The notes under the pieces were generated by a model. The model was given only the letters and a program-made list of their open reading frames with translations, did not search any database and was not told where the DNA came from. The translations under genes were made by a program, and so were the position numbers. Of a DNA stretch of 64,000 nucleotides, positions 43,433 through 51,953 are shown piece after piece (within the stretch, counting starts at the first letter, position 1; each line of letters opens with the position of its first letter). The stretch is from Pseudacidobacterium ailaaui (GTDB lineage: Bacteria > Acidobacteriota > Terriglobia > Terriglobales > Acidobacteriaceae): positions 2,573,001-2,637,000 of the forward strand of contig NZ_JIAL01000001.1 in NCBI RefSeq assembly GCF_000688455.1, written 5' to 3'.

Positions 43433-45106
43433 TTACGCAATTTCTGCGGGGACTGGAGTTACAGTCCCTGAAAGTCGGTTGCGTATCTCCTCTACCGATT
43501 GCCGAGAGAAATAGGCGCGCAGATTGTCCTCGGGCCTGCGCTCGGCCAGGTAAGCGCGCAGAAGCCGTTCCAATGCCAAAGGCACTTCGCTTGCAGGGAC
43601 ACGATAATTGGTGGGTCGGGCTATGGCGGCATGTTGACCCACTGCTCCGCCAACATGAAAGACATAGGCATCGACCATCTTTCCCTCATGCTTGGCCTTC
43701 TTTCCCTCCAGCCCAATGTCGGCAATCCAATGCTGGCCGCATCCATTCGGGCATCCGGTTACGTGCAGCTTGATCTGCTCAGTGAACTCAGGAACGCGTT
43801 CTTCCAGTTCTTCTACCAGCCAGCGCAGAAAACCCTTCGTCTCAGTGATCGCGAGTTTGCAGAACTCTGTTCCTGTGCAGGCAATGCCTCCTCGCCAGAA
43901 TGCTGATCCCTCGACAAAAAGGCCGATCTTGCCCAGTTCCTCAGTAAGCTCGATGGCTTTCTCGGCAGGCACATTGATGAAGAGCAGGTTCTGCATGATG
44001 GTTGTACGCAGTTCGCCAGAACCATAACGATCAGCGAGGTCAGCAGCTGCCGCGAGCTGATCGCCGCTGATGCGTCCCCGCAGGACCGAAGCCCCCACGT
44101 AGGTCAGGCCTGGTTGTTTTTGCGCATGAATCCCAACATGGTCGCGAAGAATATCAGATGGCGGTACTTCTTCGATGCCAGGGTCGAGTTTGTATCCCAG
44201 GCGTGATTCCAGTTCCTCAAGGAAACGCTCCGCAGTCCATCCTTCACGGGTGAATAGGTACTTCAGGCGGGCACGGTCGCGGCTTTCCCGCAACACTTGT
44301 TGGTCCCGGAAAATCTCTGTCACTCGGCGGACCACATCCAGGGCCTGTTCCGGGCTGATCAACGCATCTAGTTTGACCGCAAGGTGTGGTTCATTGGAAA
44401 GCCCCCCGCCGACTCGCAGTGTATAGCCAACCTGGTCTCCTCGGCGGACAGCCGTGAGCGCCACGTCATTCAGTTCAGGGTAATTGCACCAGACCGGGCA
44501 TCCGGAGACTGAGATTTTGAACTTGCGCGGCAGATTATAAAACTCAGGGTTGGCAATCAGGGTGTGTGCGATTTCCAGAGCGAGCGGAGAAGCGTCGATG
44601 ATCTCGTCGTGGGCAATTCCGGCCAAAGGGCAGCCCGTTACATTGCGGACCACGTCCCCGCAGGCCCCTTTGGGAGAGAGACCAACAGCATGAAGAGCAT
44701 CCACAATCTCGGGCAAGGATTCAATCGTCAGCCAATGAAACTGGAAGTTCTGGCGAACTGTGATATCAGCAAAGTTGCGCGCATATTTTCGTGCAATGTC
44801 CGCAATCACGCGAAGCTGGTCCGAGCGCAGAATTCCATTGGGGATACCGACCCGCATCATGAAATATTCAGTTGCCAGCCCTTCTCCCCCCTTACCGCCC
44901 ACGGCACCGACCCCGTCACCCTGGGTATAAATGCCCCACCATTTGAAATATGCCGAAGCCCACTCCGGAAGGACGCTGGCGCGTCCCTGGCGCGCGAACT
45001 CGCGTATTTCTTGAAAGGCCTCCCAGGGATTCTTCTCACGTTTGAGACGTTCCATCTTCTGGGCCTTGGTTTCTTTTACCGTAGGGGTCTGGGCTATCTG
45101 GCTCAT
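43433..45106 (-). CDS. siroheme 4Fe-4S sulfite/nitrite reductase (NirA/SirA type), probably assimilatory sulfite reductase
   Basis: The 557-residue enzyme has two NiR/SiR half-domains and the cluster-siroheme ligands C-x5-C (Cys410, Cys416 in ACTGTEFCKLAITETKGF) and C-x3-C (Cys452, Cys456 in GCPNGCGQ). Reduces sulfite to sulfide or nitrite to ammonia with ferredoxin. The leader ORF with five cysteine codons upstream points to sulfite and cysteine supply (inference). The siroheme gene follows nine bases later. The ATG at 45106 has CAGGAA upstream. Sequence alone does not separate sulfite from nitrite. Confidence 0.85.
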   Translation of the reverse strand: MSQIAQTPTVKETKAQKMERLKREKNPWEAFQEIREFARQGRASVLPEWASAYFKWWGIYTQGDGVGAVGGKGGEGLATEYFMMRVGIPNGILRSDQLRVIADIARKYARNFADITVRQNFQFHWLTIESLPEIVDALHAVGLSPKGACGDVVRNVTGCPLAGIAHDEIIDASPLALEIAHTLIANPEFYNLPRKFKISVSGCPVWCNYPELNDVALTAVRRGDQVGYTLRVGGGLSNEPHLAVKLDALISPEQALDVVRRVTEIFRDQQVLRESRDRARLKYLFTREGWTAERFLEELESRLGYKLDPGIEEVPPSDILRDHVGIHAQKQPGLTYVGASVLRGRISGDQLAAAADLADRYGSGELRTTIMQNLLFINVPAEKAIELTEELGKIGLFVEGSAFWRGGIACTGTEFCKLAITETKGFLRWLVEELEERVPEFTEQIKLHVTGCPNGCGQHWIADIGLEGKKAKHEGKMVDAYVFHVGGAVGQHAAIARPTNYRVPASEVPLALERLLRAYLAERRPEDNLRAYFSRQSVEEIRNRLSGTVTPVPAEIA

Positions 45107-45133
45107 ATTGTTCCTGTGATGAAATTTGGAAAT

Positions 45134-45166
45134 AAAAAACCCGCGTCAGCGAAGTCTGCGCGGGCT
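45134..45166 (-). terminator. rho-independent terminator in the leader of the sulfite/nitrite reductase
   Basis: On the minus strand the stem CCCGCG ... CGCGGG (45159-45164 with 45140-45145), extended by CAG/CTG with one bulge, is followed directly by six U residues (45134-45139). It lies 35 bases after the stop of the Cys-rich leader ORF and 28 bases before the reductase ATG, the position of an attenuator. Confidence 0.75.
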
Positions 45167-45212
45167 ATTGTGGCGATTTAAACTCTGGAGGTAGCTGGAA
45201 TCATTCGCTCAC
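45145..45212 (-). promoter_or_regulatory. possible antiterminator pairing in the same leader
   Basis: GUGAGCGAA (45212-45204, overlapping the end of the leader ORF) can pair with UUCGCUGAC (45153-45145, the loop and 3' half of the terminator) with eight of nine bases matched. Pairing would prevent the terminator from forming. Confidence 0.45.
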
Positions 45213-45275
45213 AAGTCCGGCGCGTGCGCAACAACAGGCGCAACACATGACCGGAAAAGTGAAAGAATGAATCAT
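45201..45275 (-). CDS. cysteine-rich leader peptide (24 residues) of the sulfite/nitrite reductase gene
   Basis: ATG at 45275, stop TGA at 45203-45201. The product is MIHSFTFPVM-CCACCC-ARAGLVSE, five cysteines in six codons (45245-45228), using both TGT and TGC. It could also start at the internal ATG, which directly precedes the Cys codons. It lies eight to ten bases behind the predicted start of transcription, without a Shine-Dalgarno. Its likely role is not the peptide but ribosome stalling at Cys codons when Cys-tRNA is scarce. Confidence 0.7.
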   Translation of the reverse strand: MIHSFTFPVMCCACCCARAGLVSE

Positions 45276-45289
45276 AGAGATCTGTCTAT

Positions 45290-45318
45290 AGGGTAGAGGT
45301 CTGCGCCTGAGGCGTCAA
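45290..45318 (-). promoter_or_regulatory. promoter TTGACG-N17-TACCCT of the reductase leader
   Basis: On the minus strand TTGACG (45318-45313) and TACCCT (45295-45290) are separated by exactly 17 bases. A CGCCT-G-AGGCG inverted repeat (45304-45314) overlaps the -35 and spacer and could be an operator. The predicted start falls about eight bases before the leader ATG. Confidence 0.6.
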
Positions 45319-45356
45319 GCGCAAAATCCAAGGTTCCAGCAAGACCGGCTTGCTTT

Positions 45357-46094
45357 TCAAAGCCATTGCCCGGCCATATCGGCATGCGGCAAGCGTTGTG
45401 CATTGAGCCGCAATCTGGCGACTCTTTCCCAGCAGTCATTCGCGGCCAGTTTGCGATGAGAGTAAATCTTCGACCTGCCATCAAAACGGACCAACCCAGA
45501 TACTTGTTTTCGGGCCAGGGTCTCCATCAGGTGTGGAGCAAAATGAATCTCTCCGTAATAGCAAAGGTCTCGTTCTTCGGCACCAGCAGAGCCATAACGG
45601 ACAGCGGCGGCACTTACAGCAGATTCTGTTTCGATAGCAGGTTCGAACAGGAACGTATGGAAGGGAAGTAATGTGGTCCCATCGGTGCTGGTGCCCTCGG
45701 GAAAAAGAACAACGGGAACATTTGAGCGGAGCGCAAATTCTACTTCAATGGCGGCCTCGGTGGCACTAAGACGGTTCCCACGTTTGAGAAAAATGGTCCC
45801 TCCCAGACGGGCCAGCAGGCCAAATATCGGCCACGATGCTACCTCTCGTTTGGAAACAAAGACCCGAGGACCCAGCGCAGCATGCAATGGAATATCCAGA
45901 TAACCGAGATGGTTGGAAACAATCAGTCCCAGTTCTGGAACCGGCCCTTCGCTGCGTACCGTAATTCCAATGCGCCGAAGAAGCATAGAAGCGGTTTCAT
46001 GCAGCCAACAGGCGCGGTCATAAAGCGTGGGCCGAGGCCTTCTGAGCCGCAGTGCAGTATAGCGCAAGAGTGCTTGCAAAATCGTAAAAAACAA
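45357..46094 (-). CDS. 1-acyl-sn-glycerol-3-phosphate acyltransferase family; probable OlsA
   Basis: The 245-residue PlsC-type protein has an N-terminal membrane segment, the HX4D catalytic motif in SNHLGYLDI (His62, Asp67) and the acyl-acceptor FPEGTS block at about residue 130. Its neighbour, five bases upstream in the same direction, is an OlsB-like GNAT acyltransferase, so this is likely OlsA, which adds the second fatty acid to lyso-ornithine lipid. A role in ordinary phosphatidate synthesis cannot be excluded. Confidence 0.8.
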   Translation of the reverse strand: MFFTILQALLRYTALRLRRPRPTLYDRACWLHETASMLLRRIGITVRSEGPVPELGLIVSNHLGYLDIPLHAALGPRVFVSKREVASWPIFGLLARLGGTIFLKRGNRLSATEAAIEVEFALRSNVPVVLFPEGTSTDGTTLLPFHTFLFEPAIETESAVSAAAVRYGSAGAEERDLCYYGEIHFAPHLMETLARKQVSGLVRFDGRSKIYSHRKLAANDCWERVARLRLNAQRLPHADMAGQWL

Positions 46095-46099
46095 TAGGG

Positions 46100-46951
46100 C
46101 TAAGCGCAGGATGATGCGGCCGTAAGCGGCTGCTGTTCTGTGTCTGGTAGAAATCGTTCCCTCGCTGCCGGCGTCAAGTGTTGGAGATCAAGCAGGGTAA
46201 GAAAGTCAATGGTTCCGAAATCGCGGTCCCATGCCGGTTCTCCGCAAATACGCGCCCCAATTCCAATATAAGTCCTTAGGAGTCTTGGGATACGGGGAGC
46301 GGCATTCATCGAAAATCTTTGCGGTGGTAACCGGAAGGCTTGGGTAGGTGTAGTGAGGAATTCTGGTGAAGCAAGGTAAGGCTGGAGTTGTTCATACACC
46401 GCCCATCCTTCAGATGGATCCTGAGAATTTAACGAAGAACAACCAATGAGATAGCGTAGGCCCCGAACCTTGCAATACTGTGCGATTCCTCTCCACAGCA
46501 GATTCAAGACCTCACTGGACCGGTGCTCGCGGTCAATAGACGCGCGTCCGAGTTCGAGAAGCTCGCTGCGGACACCCTCATAGGGGCTGAAATCAAATTC
46601 CCGTGCGCTGTAGTATCCCAGCCTTTGCAGAGCTGTCATCCCGCACTGCATCCGATAGGTGCCTACAATTTCATGATGACTTTGGTCTTCGACGATAAGA
46701 TGGTCGCAAACGTAATCAAACTGGTCCATATCGAGGCCGGTATGATATGAGGACGAAAGTCCCTCCCCCAGCTCCAGGTTAAAGACCCTGAACCTGAGTC
46801 GGCAGGCGGAGATGCGATCCTGCTCTGAAACGGCTAGCCTCATCTGGTATTTTCCAGTGGCAGCAAAGACGCCGGGTTGGAGATCTGGCGGCAACTCGCC
46901 AAAATGCCCCGGCGCGACTGTTGGTATGGCGGGACGAAATAATGTAGCCAC
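46100..46951 (-). CDS. ornithine-acyl-ACP acyltransferase-like protein (OlsB family GNAT)
   Basis: The 283 residues contain the hemolysin/OlsB-type GNAT pattern: AVSEQDRISACRLRFRVFNLELG, DYVCDHLIVEDQSHHEIVGTYRM, and LELGRASIDREHRSSEVLNLLWRGIAQYC. OlsB transfers a 3-hydroxyacyl group to ornithine, the first step of the phosphate-free ornithine lipids. GTG start. It is followed five bases later by the PlsC-like gene. Specificity for ornithine is inferred from this pairing. Confidence 0.8.
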   Translation of the reverse strand: MATLFRPAIPTVAPGHFGELPPDLQPGVFAATGKYQMRLAVSEQDRISACRLRFRVFNLELGEGLSSSYHTGLDMDQFDYVCDHLIVEDQSHHEIVGTYRMQCGMTALQRLGYYSAREFDFSPYEGVRSELLELGRASIDREHRSSEVLNLLWRGIAQYCKVRGLRYLIGCSSLNSQDPSEGWAVYEQLQPYLASPEFLTTPTQAFRLPPQRFSMNAAPRIPRLLRTYIGIGARICGEPAWDRDFGTIDFLTLLDLQHLTPAARERFLPDTEQQPLTAASSCA

Positions 46952-47310
46952 GCCATGATGATGCTACAAAGGCCATCGAGCAAGATTACAGGTTGAAAAA
47001 AAGTACTGAAATTCCTGATGAATCTTCTGTTTCAATTTCCACAGGAAGAGGCAGCTTCCGGGCGTGTTCTTGGTCGTGCAGGCCAGCGTAAACTCTGAGA
47101 GGAATGTCTCTCGATGGCGATAAGATAAAAGTATGTGAAAGAAATAACCCATACCATGGACTTACCTATGTTTCTTCTTTGGTAATCTTTGCTTGATATG
47201 TTTTTAAAGCTATTTTGCTGAAGAATGGTATTGCAGCATTTATAAAATGAATTTAAATTCTTGTATAGTTCCCCTTGTTCGACAACTTATAAGCATAAAG
47301 GACAGAAGAA
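46952..47310. other. AT-rich 359-base intergenic region
   Basis: Divergent promoter region for the OlsB-like gene (minus) and the 77-residue gene (plus). It is clearly more AT-rich than its surroundings in the right half. TTGTTCGACAA near 47276 is a small inverted repeat. AAAGGAC lies before the ATG at 47311. No ORF worth calling and no RNA gene was recognised. Confidence 0.4.
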
Positions 47311-47544
47311 ATGTCTAGAGACGAAATCATAGCCGCAATTGATGAGGAAATAAGCCGCTTGGAAAAAGTCCGGGCATTGTTGGAGGGATCGGGATCGAGC
47401 CGCTTTCTAACCGGTGCGCTGACAACGGGGCGCAAGAAGCGTCATTTAAGCGCAGACGCTCGTCGCAGGATTGCTGAGGCGCAAAAACGGCGTTGGGCAA
47501 AACAAAAGAAACAGGCAGTTCCAGTCGCCAATCCCGCGAAGTAA
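47311..47544 (+). CDS. small basic protein with C-terminal Arg/Lys-rich helix
   Basis: The 77-residue protein has an acidic helical N-terminus (DEIIAAIDEEISRLEKVRALL), a TTGRKKRHLS hinge and a basic ..ADARRRIAEAQKRRWAKQKK helix. The last part resembles the DNA-binding-type tails seen in many small Acidobacteriota proteins and in NUMOD-like modules. AAAGGACAG precedes the ATG. It may bind nucleic acid; no known function. The dut gene follows 18 bases downstream. Confidence 0.6.
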   Translation: MSRDEIIAAIDEEISRLEKVRALLEGSGSSRFLTGALTTGRKKRHLSADARRRIAEAQKRRWAKQKKQAVPVANPAK

Positions 47545-47562
47545 GGCAGCTTATCGTCGTAC

Positions 47563-48057
47563 ATGATTAAAGTTAAGCTCCTTCATCCTGATGCCCGGAT
47601 ACCTACAGTCAATTATCCGGGAAGTGATCTTGGTTATGATCTTTATTCGGTCGAAGATGTAACCCTGCCTCCGGGGGTGCCCGTGAAGGTCCGTACCGGT
47701 ATCGCCGTGGAAGCCTCCGACGGATATGGCTTTGTTTTAGGAGACAGGTCTTCGATGGCTGCCAAAGGAATAACGTATGCTGGCGGCAGAATTGATGCGG
47801 GATATCGCGGTGAGATCCTCGTCTGTCTCATCAACGTGAATCAGCCACGCTTTTCTTTGCATGTCGAGCGAGATGTGCATGGAAAGTTGATTCATGCGGA
47901 ACTAGAACAATCGGACGTAAGCGTAGTCATCCGAAAGGGCGATAAGATTGCGCAGATGTCTCCGTTTTTGCCGGTCACTCATCTTCCCGTCATCGCTGTG
48001 GATGAACTTTCCGAAAGTAGCCGTGGGGCGAAAGGGTTCGGTTCCAGCGGGCGTTGA
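47563..48057 (+). CDS. dut: deoxyuridine 5'-triphosphate nucleotidohydrolase (dUTPase)
   Basis: Hydrolyses dUTP to dUMP, keeping uracil out of DNA and feeding dTMP synthesis. The 164-residue trimeric-type enzyme shows the five motifs: GYDLYS, GDRSSMAAKGI, GGRIDAGYRGEI (catalytic Asp and substrate Tyr present), GDKIAQM, and the C-terminal RGAKGFGSSG P-loop-like arm. The usual GVIDADY is GRIDAGY, which keeps the catalytic residues. It lies close after the 77-residue gene. Confidence 0.9.
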   Translation: MIKVKLLHPDARIPTVNYPGSDLGYDLYSVEDVTLPPGVPVKVRTGIAVEASDGYGFVLGDRSSMAAKGITYAGGRIDAGYRGEILVCLINVNQPRFSLHVERDVHGKLIHAELEQSDVSVVIRKGDKIAQMSPFLPVTHLPVIAVDELSESSRGAKGFGSSGR

Positions 48058-48149
48058 TTGCTGCACGAATGAAATTCTTTTTGTGGTCAGGGCATTTCCT
48101 TTGTATGGCTGCACATAGCCATGCAACGCCGTGGCTTGTCGTGGACATG

Positions 48150-48179
48150 AAAAGTGCGGGTTGAAGAAATCAACCCGCA
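48150..48179 (-). terminator. rho-independent terminator of proC, overlapping its stop codon
   Basis: TGCGGGTTGA and TCAACCCGCA (48155-48164 with 48170-48179) pair perfectly around a short loop. On the minus strand the stem is followed by CTTTT. The TGA stop of proC lies in the stem. Confidence 0.7.
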
Positions 48180-48994
48180 GCTAATTCTTTTGCACGCTGG
48201 GCCGCGCGCATGACGGCCTTAATCAGTGTCACCCGCAGGCCTCCTTCTTCCAATTCCAGGATGCCGTCAATGGTGCATCCGGCCGGTGTGGTCACCGCGT
48301 CTTTCAGCAAAGCAGGATGGTATCCCGTATCAAGCACCATCTTCGCTGCTCCAAAGGTCATTTGTGCAGCCAGAAGAGTCGCTGTGTCCCGAGGCAGTCC
48401 TACTTTTACTCCAGCCTCGGCCAGGGATTCCAGGATGATGTAGATGTATGCAGGCCCGCTGGCAGAGAGTGCCGTGACGGCATCCATATGTTTTTCATCT
48501 ACAATCACGGTGCGGCCAATCGTCTCAAAGATGCGTGAGGCGAGGGCCATCTGCTCGTCGCTTACGTAGCGTCCCCGGCAGAGCGCTGTCATACCGACGC
48601 CCAGCATGGAAGGAGTATTTGGCATGGAGCGGACGATCGGTAAAGCCACTCCTGCTGCTTGCTCCATGGTCTCGGTCTTTACACCCGTGGCGAAAGAAAC
48701 CAGCATCTTCTCTGGGTTGAGTACAGGTTGAAGATGAGCAATCAAATCGGCGACCTGAAATGGTTTTACGCCCAGCAGAATCAGGTCTGCACTTTTTGCC
48801 GCGGCCAGGTTGTCCGTAGTGACCTCGACGCCCCATTGTGCAGAAAGCACCTGGGCACGTTCTTCATGGGCGACGGTAGCAGTGAGCTGGTCGCTGGTAA
48901 ACAGCTGCTGTTTCAGAAATGCCTGCAACAAAATGCCGCCCATTTTTCCTGCACCGAGTACGGCCACTCGTAACTGAGAAAGGTCTGTGTTCAT
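48170..48994 (-). CDS. proC: pyrroline-5-carboxylate reductase
   Basis: Reduces P5C to proline, the last step of proline synthesis. The 274 residues begin with the dinucleotide-binding AVLGAGKMGGILLQAFL and show MPNTPSMLGVGMTALC and the family signature in the C-terminal helix region LKDAVTTPAGCTIDGILELEEGGLRVTLIKAV. Length is normal. GGGGAG precedes the ATG. The DUF885 gene lies 23 bases upstream in the same direction. Confidence 0.95.
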   Translation of the reverse strand: MNTDLSQLRVAVLGAGKMGGILLQAFLKQQLFTSDQLTATVAHEERAQVLSAQWGVEVTTDNLAAAKSADLILLGVKPFQVADLIAHLQPVLNPEKMLVSFATGVKTETMEQAAGVALPIVRSMPNTPSMLGVGMTALCRGRYVSDEQMALASRIFETIGRTVIVDEKHMDAVTALSASGPAYIYIILESLAEAGVKVGLPRDTATLLAAQMTFGAAKMVLDTGYHPALLKDAVTTPAGCTIDGILELEEGGLRVTLIKAVMRAAQRAKELAAG

Positions 48995-49017
48995 CCGTTG
49001 ACTGATCTCCCCAACTC

Positions 49018-50787
49018 TTATTTTGCCTTTTGCTGTTCAATCCATGCGGTGACACGTTCATCCAGAACATCCAGAGGCAAAGCGCCGGAATCCAGCACTT
49101 CGTCATGAAATGCTTTCAAATTGAAATTGCTGCCTAACAGTTTTTCTGCTCTCGTGCGGAGTTCCAGGATCTTCAATTGCCCCATCTTGTAACCAAGGGC
49201 CTGGGCCGGCCACGCAATGTAGCGGTCTACTTCAGCATTGATGGTGGAATCATCCAATCCAGAGTGCTGATGGAAATACTGCACCATCTGGTCGCGCGTC
49301 CAATGTTTGGAATGCACCCCTGTATCGACAACCAGCCGGATGGCACGGAAGATGTCCGCTTCCAGCCTGCCGAAATCCGAATACGGGTCCTGATAGAAAC
49401 CAATATCTTTGCCTAGTCGTTCTGCGTAAAGACCCCAGCCTTCTGTGAATGCTGTGTAATGCTCATATTTGCGGAACTCAGGCAGGCCGGTCAGTTCCTG
49501 TGCAATCGAGATCTGTAGATGATGACCGGGTAGACCTTCATGATAGGCAATGGACTCGACATTGGCCAATGAGCGGTGCTGATAATCGTATGTGTTTACG
49601 TATACGGTGCCAGGACGTTTGCCATCAGGCGTGCCGTGTTCGTAGTAAGCAGGCGCCTGGTCCTTTTCAATAAATTCCGGTACCGCTTCCACCGTGAGAG
49701 GCGCTTTGGGGAGTCGTCCAAAAAGCTCCGGAAGTTTCGGCCTTATATCGTCAATGTCGTGCCTGTAGGCATCGAGCAACTGCTCGCGGCTTTGCGGATG
49801 CAGCTTTGGATTGGCAGCAATGGAAGCCCGCAGCGAGGCCACGTCTTTGAAGCCAAGCTTTTGCGCAATCACCAGCATTTCGGCTTCGTCGCGCTTGACT
49901 TCATCGAGGCCGATCTGGTGGATTTGGTCCGGAGTCAGATCTGTAGTTGTGCTGTGGCGGACCAAAAAGGCGTAATACTTGTCTCCATCCGGTATAGACC
50001 AGACCCCCGGCTCTGAACGTCCCGCGGGAATGTAGATGGCCTGCAGGAATTTCGCAAAGCGTGCATAGGCGGGCAGGACCTGTTTCTGGATGGCATCGAG
50101 CATCTCAGTCTTGATGCGCTGCTGCTCGGCTGAGGAAATTCCGGAGGGAAACTTATGCAGGGGCCGTGCAAAAGGCGTATCTTCCGGCTTTTGCTGGGCG
50201 ATGGTATTGACTTGTATCAAGACTTTTTCCAGCAGATACTTCGGCGGGACACGATGGTCATCCACACCTGCCATCATGTTGTCCGTAATCTGCTGAAAAG
50301 CAGTCGGGACCTTTCTGAGACGCGCGATGTAGTCATCGTAGTCCTTGACTGTGTCAAAGCTAAGCTGCGAAACCAGACGTGGCAGTTCAGAATGAAGTCC
50401 GCTGAACTGGTTGACGGGCATTTCCCATGGCTTAAAGAGTGCAGCTTCCTGGTCCTGCGCCAGCTCACGGGCCATCAGGTCTTTGCTTAGCTGCTCCTGT
50501 TCGCTCAAACCGGTGGTGTCGATCGCGGCCAAACGTACCAGGTAGTCGCGTTCGCGAGCCAGTTTTTCGTTGTAGGCCGCAACGGAGTAGTCGGTAAGCT
50601 GGTCATTCCAACGCTTATCACCAAGAGATGAGGCAAATTCGGGATTGTGCTGTAACCGGTCCTGCCAGATTTCAGCGAAAAGCGTCTCAAGCGCCTTGCT
50701 TCGCTCAGCCGTAGTGGGGGAGTTCTGTGCGAAGGCAGAGCAGGCAAGGAACACTCCGGTAAGGGCAAGAGAAACAAGGTTTTTCAT
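49018..50787 (-). CDS. secreted DUF885 family metallopeptidase-like protein
   Basis: The 589-residue product has a signal peptide (MKNLVSLALTGVFLACSAFA) and the DUF885 features HEGLPGHHLQISIAQEL (HExxxGHH zinc-binding-like motif, about residue 408), GWGLYAERLGKDIGFY and DTGVHSKHWTRDQMVQYF. DUF885 proteins resemble M32/M3-like zinc peptidases. Substrate is unknown. It is common and often multicopy in Acidobacteriota. It precedes proC, possibly by chance. Confidence 0.8.
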   Translation of the reverse strand: MKNLVSLALTGVFLACSAFAQNSPTTAERSKALETLFAEIWQDRLQHNPEFASSLGDKRWNDQLTDYSVAAYNEKLARERDYLVRLAAIDTTGLSEQEQLSKDLMARELAQDQEAALFKPWEMPVNQFSGLHSELPRLVSQLSFDTVKDYDDYIARLRKVPTAFQQITDNMMAGVDDHRVPPKYLLEKVLIQVNTIAQQKPEDTPFARPLHKFPSGISSAEQQRIKTEMLDAIQKQVLPAYARFAKFLQAIYIPAGRSEPGVWSIPDGDKYYAFLVRHSTTTDLTPDQIHQIGLDEVKRDEAEMLVIAQKLGFKDVASLRASIAANPKLHPQSREQLLDAYRHDIDDIRPKLPELFGRLPKAPLTVEAVPEFIEKDQAPAYYEHGTPDGKRPGTVYVNTYDYQHRSLANVESIAYHEGLPGHHLQISIAQELTGLPEFRKYEHYTAFTEGWGLYAERLGKDIGFYQDPYSDFGRLEADIFRAIRLVVDTGVHSKHWTRDQMVQYFHQHSGLDDSTINAEVDRYIAWPAQALGYKMGQLKILELRTRAEKLLGSNFNLKAFHDEVLDSGALPLDVLDERVTAWIEQQKAK

Positions 50788-50887
50788 GGCTTAGAAGGCA
50801 GTGTATCAAGCAGGGGCCTTCCAGGCACAGGCTCGCCTGACTAAAAAGAGGGAAGGGCGATCCTTGTCCTGCGCCACGAGACATCGG

Positions 50888-51940
50888 CTAGACGAGGGCT
50901 TTCACGGCTGGTCCAGAGCTGGACTCCAGCAGTCGGTAAAGAGTAGACCGGCTGATGCCCAGCATCTGGGCGGCGCGCAGTTTATTTCCGCCAGTCTTTG
51001 CCAGCACATTACGGACATGACGTACGATCATGCGGTCTAGATTTGGATCTTCTTCAGAATCTTCTGCCTGTGGCGCCGCTGGACGTATGGCAGGTCGCAC
51101 CGCTTCCAAGGGGAGTAAGGCAATGTCAATCGGACGAATCCATTGGCTCTCACTTTCCAGAACAGCATTGGAAATGGTCATCTGCAGCTCGCGAACGTTT
51201 CCAGGCCAGCTATGAGACAGTAACCGCTGTAAGGCAGTATCGCTGATTCCCCGAATGGGCTTCTTTTGTTCTACGCCAAACTGTAGGGCGAAGTGTTCAG
51301 CCAGCAGGGCAATGTCCTCCCTGCGTTCGCGTAGCGGAGGCAATACAAAACGGATTGCGGTCAAACGATAGCACAGGTCTGCGCGCAGCCGCCCCGAGGC
51401 AGATAGTTTGCGTATTGGCTGCTGCGAGCTAAAAAATATCTGCTGCGGGAAATGACCGCTTGTGTTGCGGGTGCTGCGGTGTTCCCACCATTCCAGAAAA
51501 TCAAAGAGCCGCGATTGTTGCTCCGGTCCGAGATCGCCAACACGCGTCAGAAAAAGCGTGCCACCACTCGCTTCTTCCAGCAGCGGCTGCACATCCCCGG
51601 TGGTAAAGTGCGAAGCCGGGCAGGGAACAAAGTTCGCACGCGATACTGGTCCAAATGCATGAAGCGTTTGTGCTGCCAGCATTTTGCCTGTTCCGGCCTC
51701 ACCTTCAAAGGCCACGATGCGGACATGGGGGGCCGTCTGCCGCATGCGGGCAAAGAGCCGTTCCATGACCAGGCTTTGCGCCAGCATGCTGCCCAGTCGG
51801 TGTATCTGCCTGGCCCCGGAAAAGGCCCCGTTGTTCCATTGTGTCAATGCACCCACAAGCGATGCTCCATGAAATTGTCTTGTGAGGTGTATCGGCGATT
51901 TCAGAAAATGGATTAGATACGGCCGCCGTTCACCATGCAT
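50888..51940 (-). CDS. degenerate NtrC/sigma-54-activator-like AAA+ protein with Fis DNA-binding domain
   Basis: The 350 residues keep Walker A (GEAGTGK, 80-86) and a C-terminal Fis-type helix-turn-helix (LRAAQMLGISRSTLYRLL). The Walker B acidic pair of the family (GGTLFLDE) reads GGTLFLTR here (Thr132, Arg133), and no GAFTGA loop lies between Walker A and B. Hence ATP hydrolysis and contact with sigma-54 are not expected. It may be a DNA-binding regulator only. No receiver domain is seen. It follows the MgtE-N/CBS gene by 13 bases. Confidence 0.75.
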   Translation of the reverse strand: MHGERRPYLIHFLKSPIHLTRQFHGASLVGALTQWNNGAFSGARQIHRLGSMLAQSLVMERLFARMRQTAPHVRIVAFEGEAGTGKMLAAQTLHAFGPVSRANFVPCPASHFTTGDVQPLLEEASGGTLFLTRVGDLGPEQQSRLFDFLEWWEHRSTRNTSGHFPQQIFFSSQQPIRKLSASGRLRADLCYRLTAIRFVLPPLRERREDIALLAEHFALQFGVEQKKPIRGISDTALQRLLSHSWPGNVRELQMTISNAVLESESQWIRPIDIALLPLEAVRPAIRPAAPQAEDSEEDPNLDRMIVRHVRNVLAKTGGNKLRAAQMLGISRSTLYRLLESSSGPAVKALV

Positions 51941-51953
51941 TCCAGCGGTTGTC

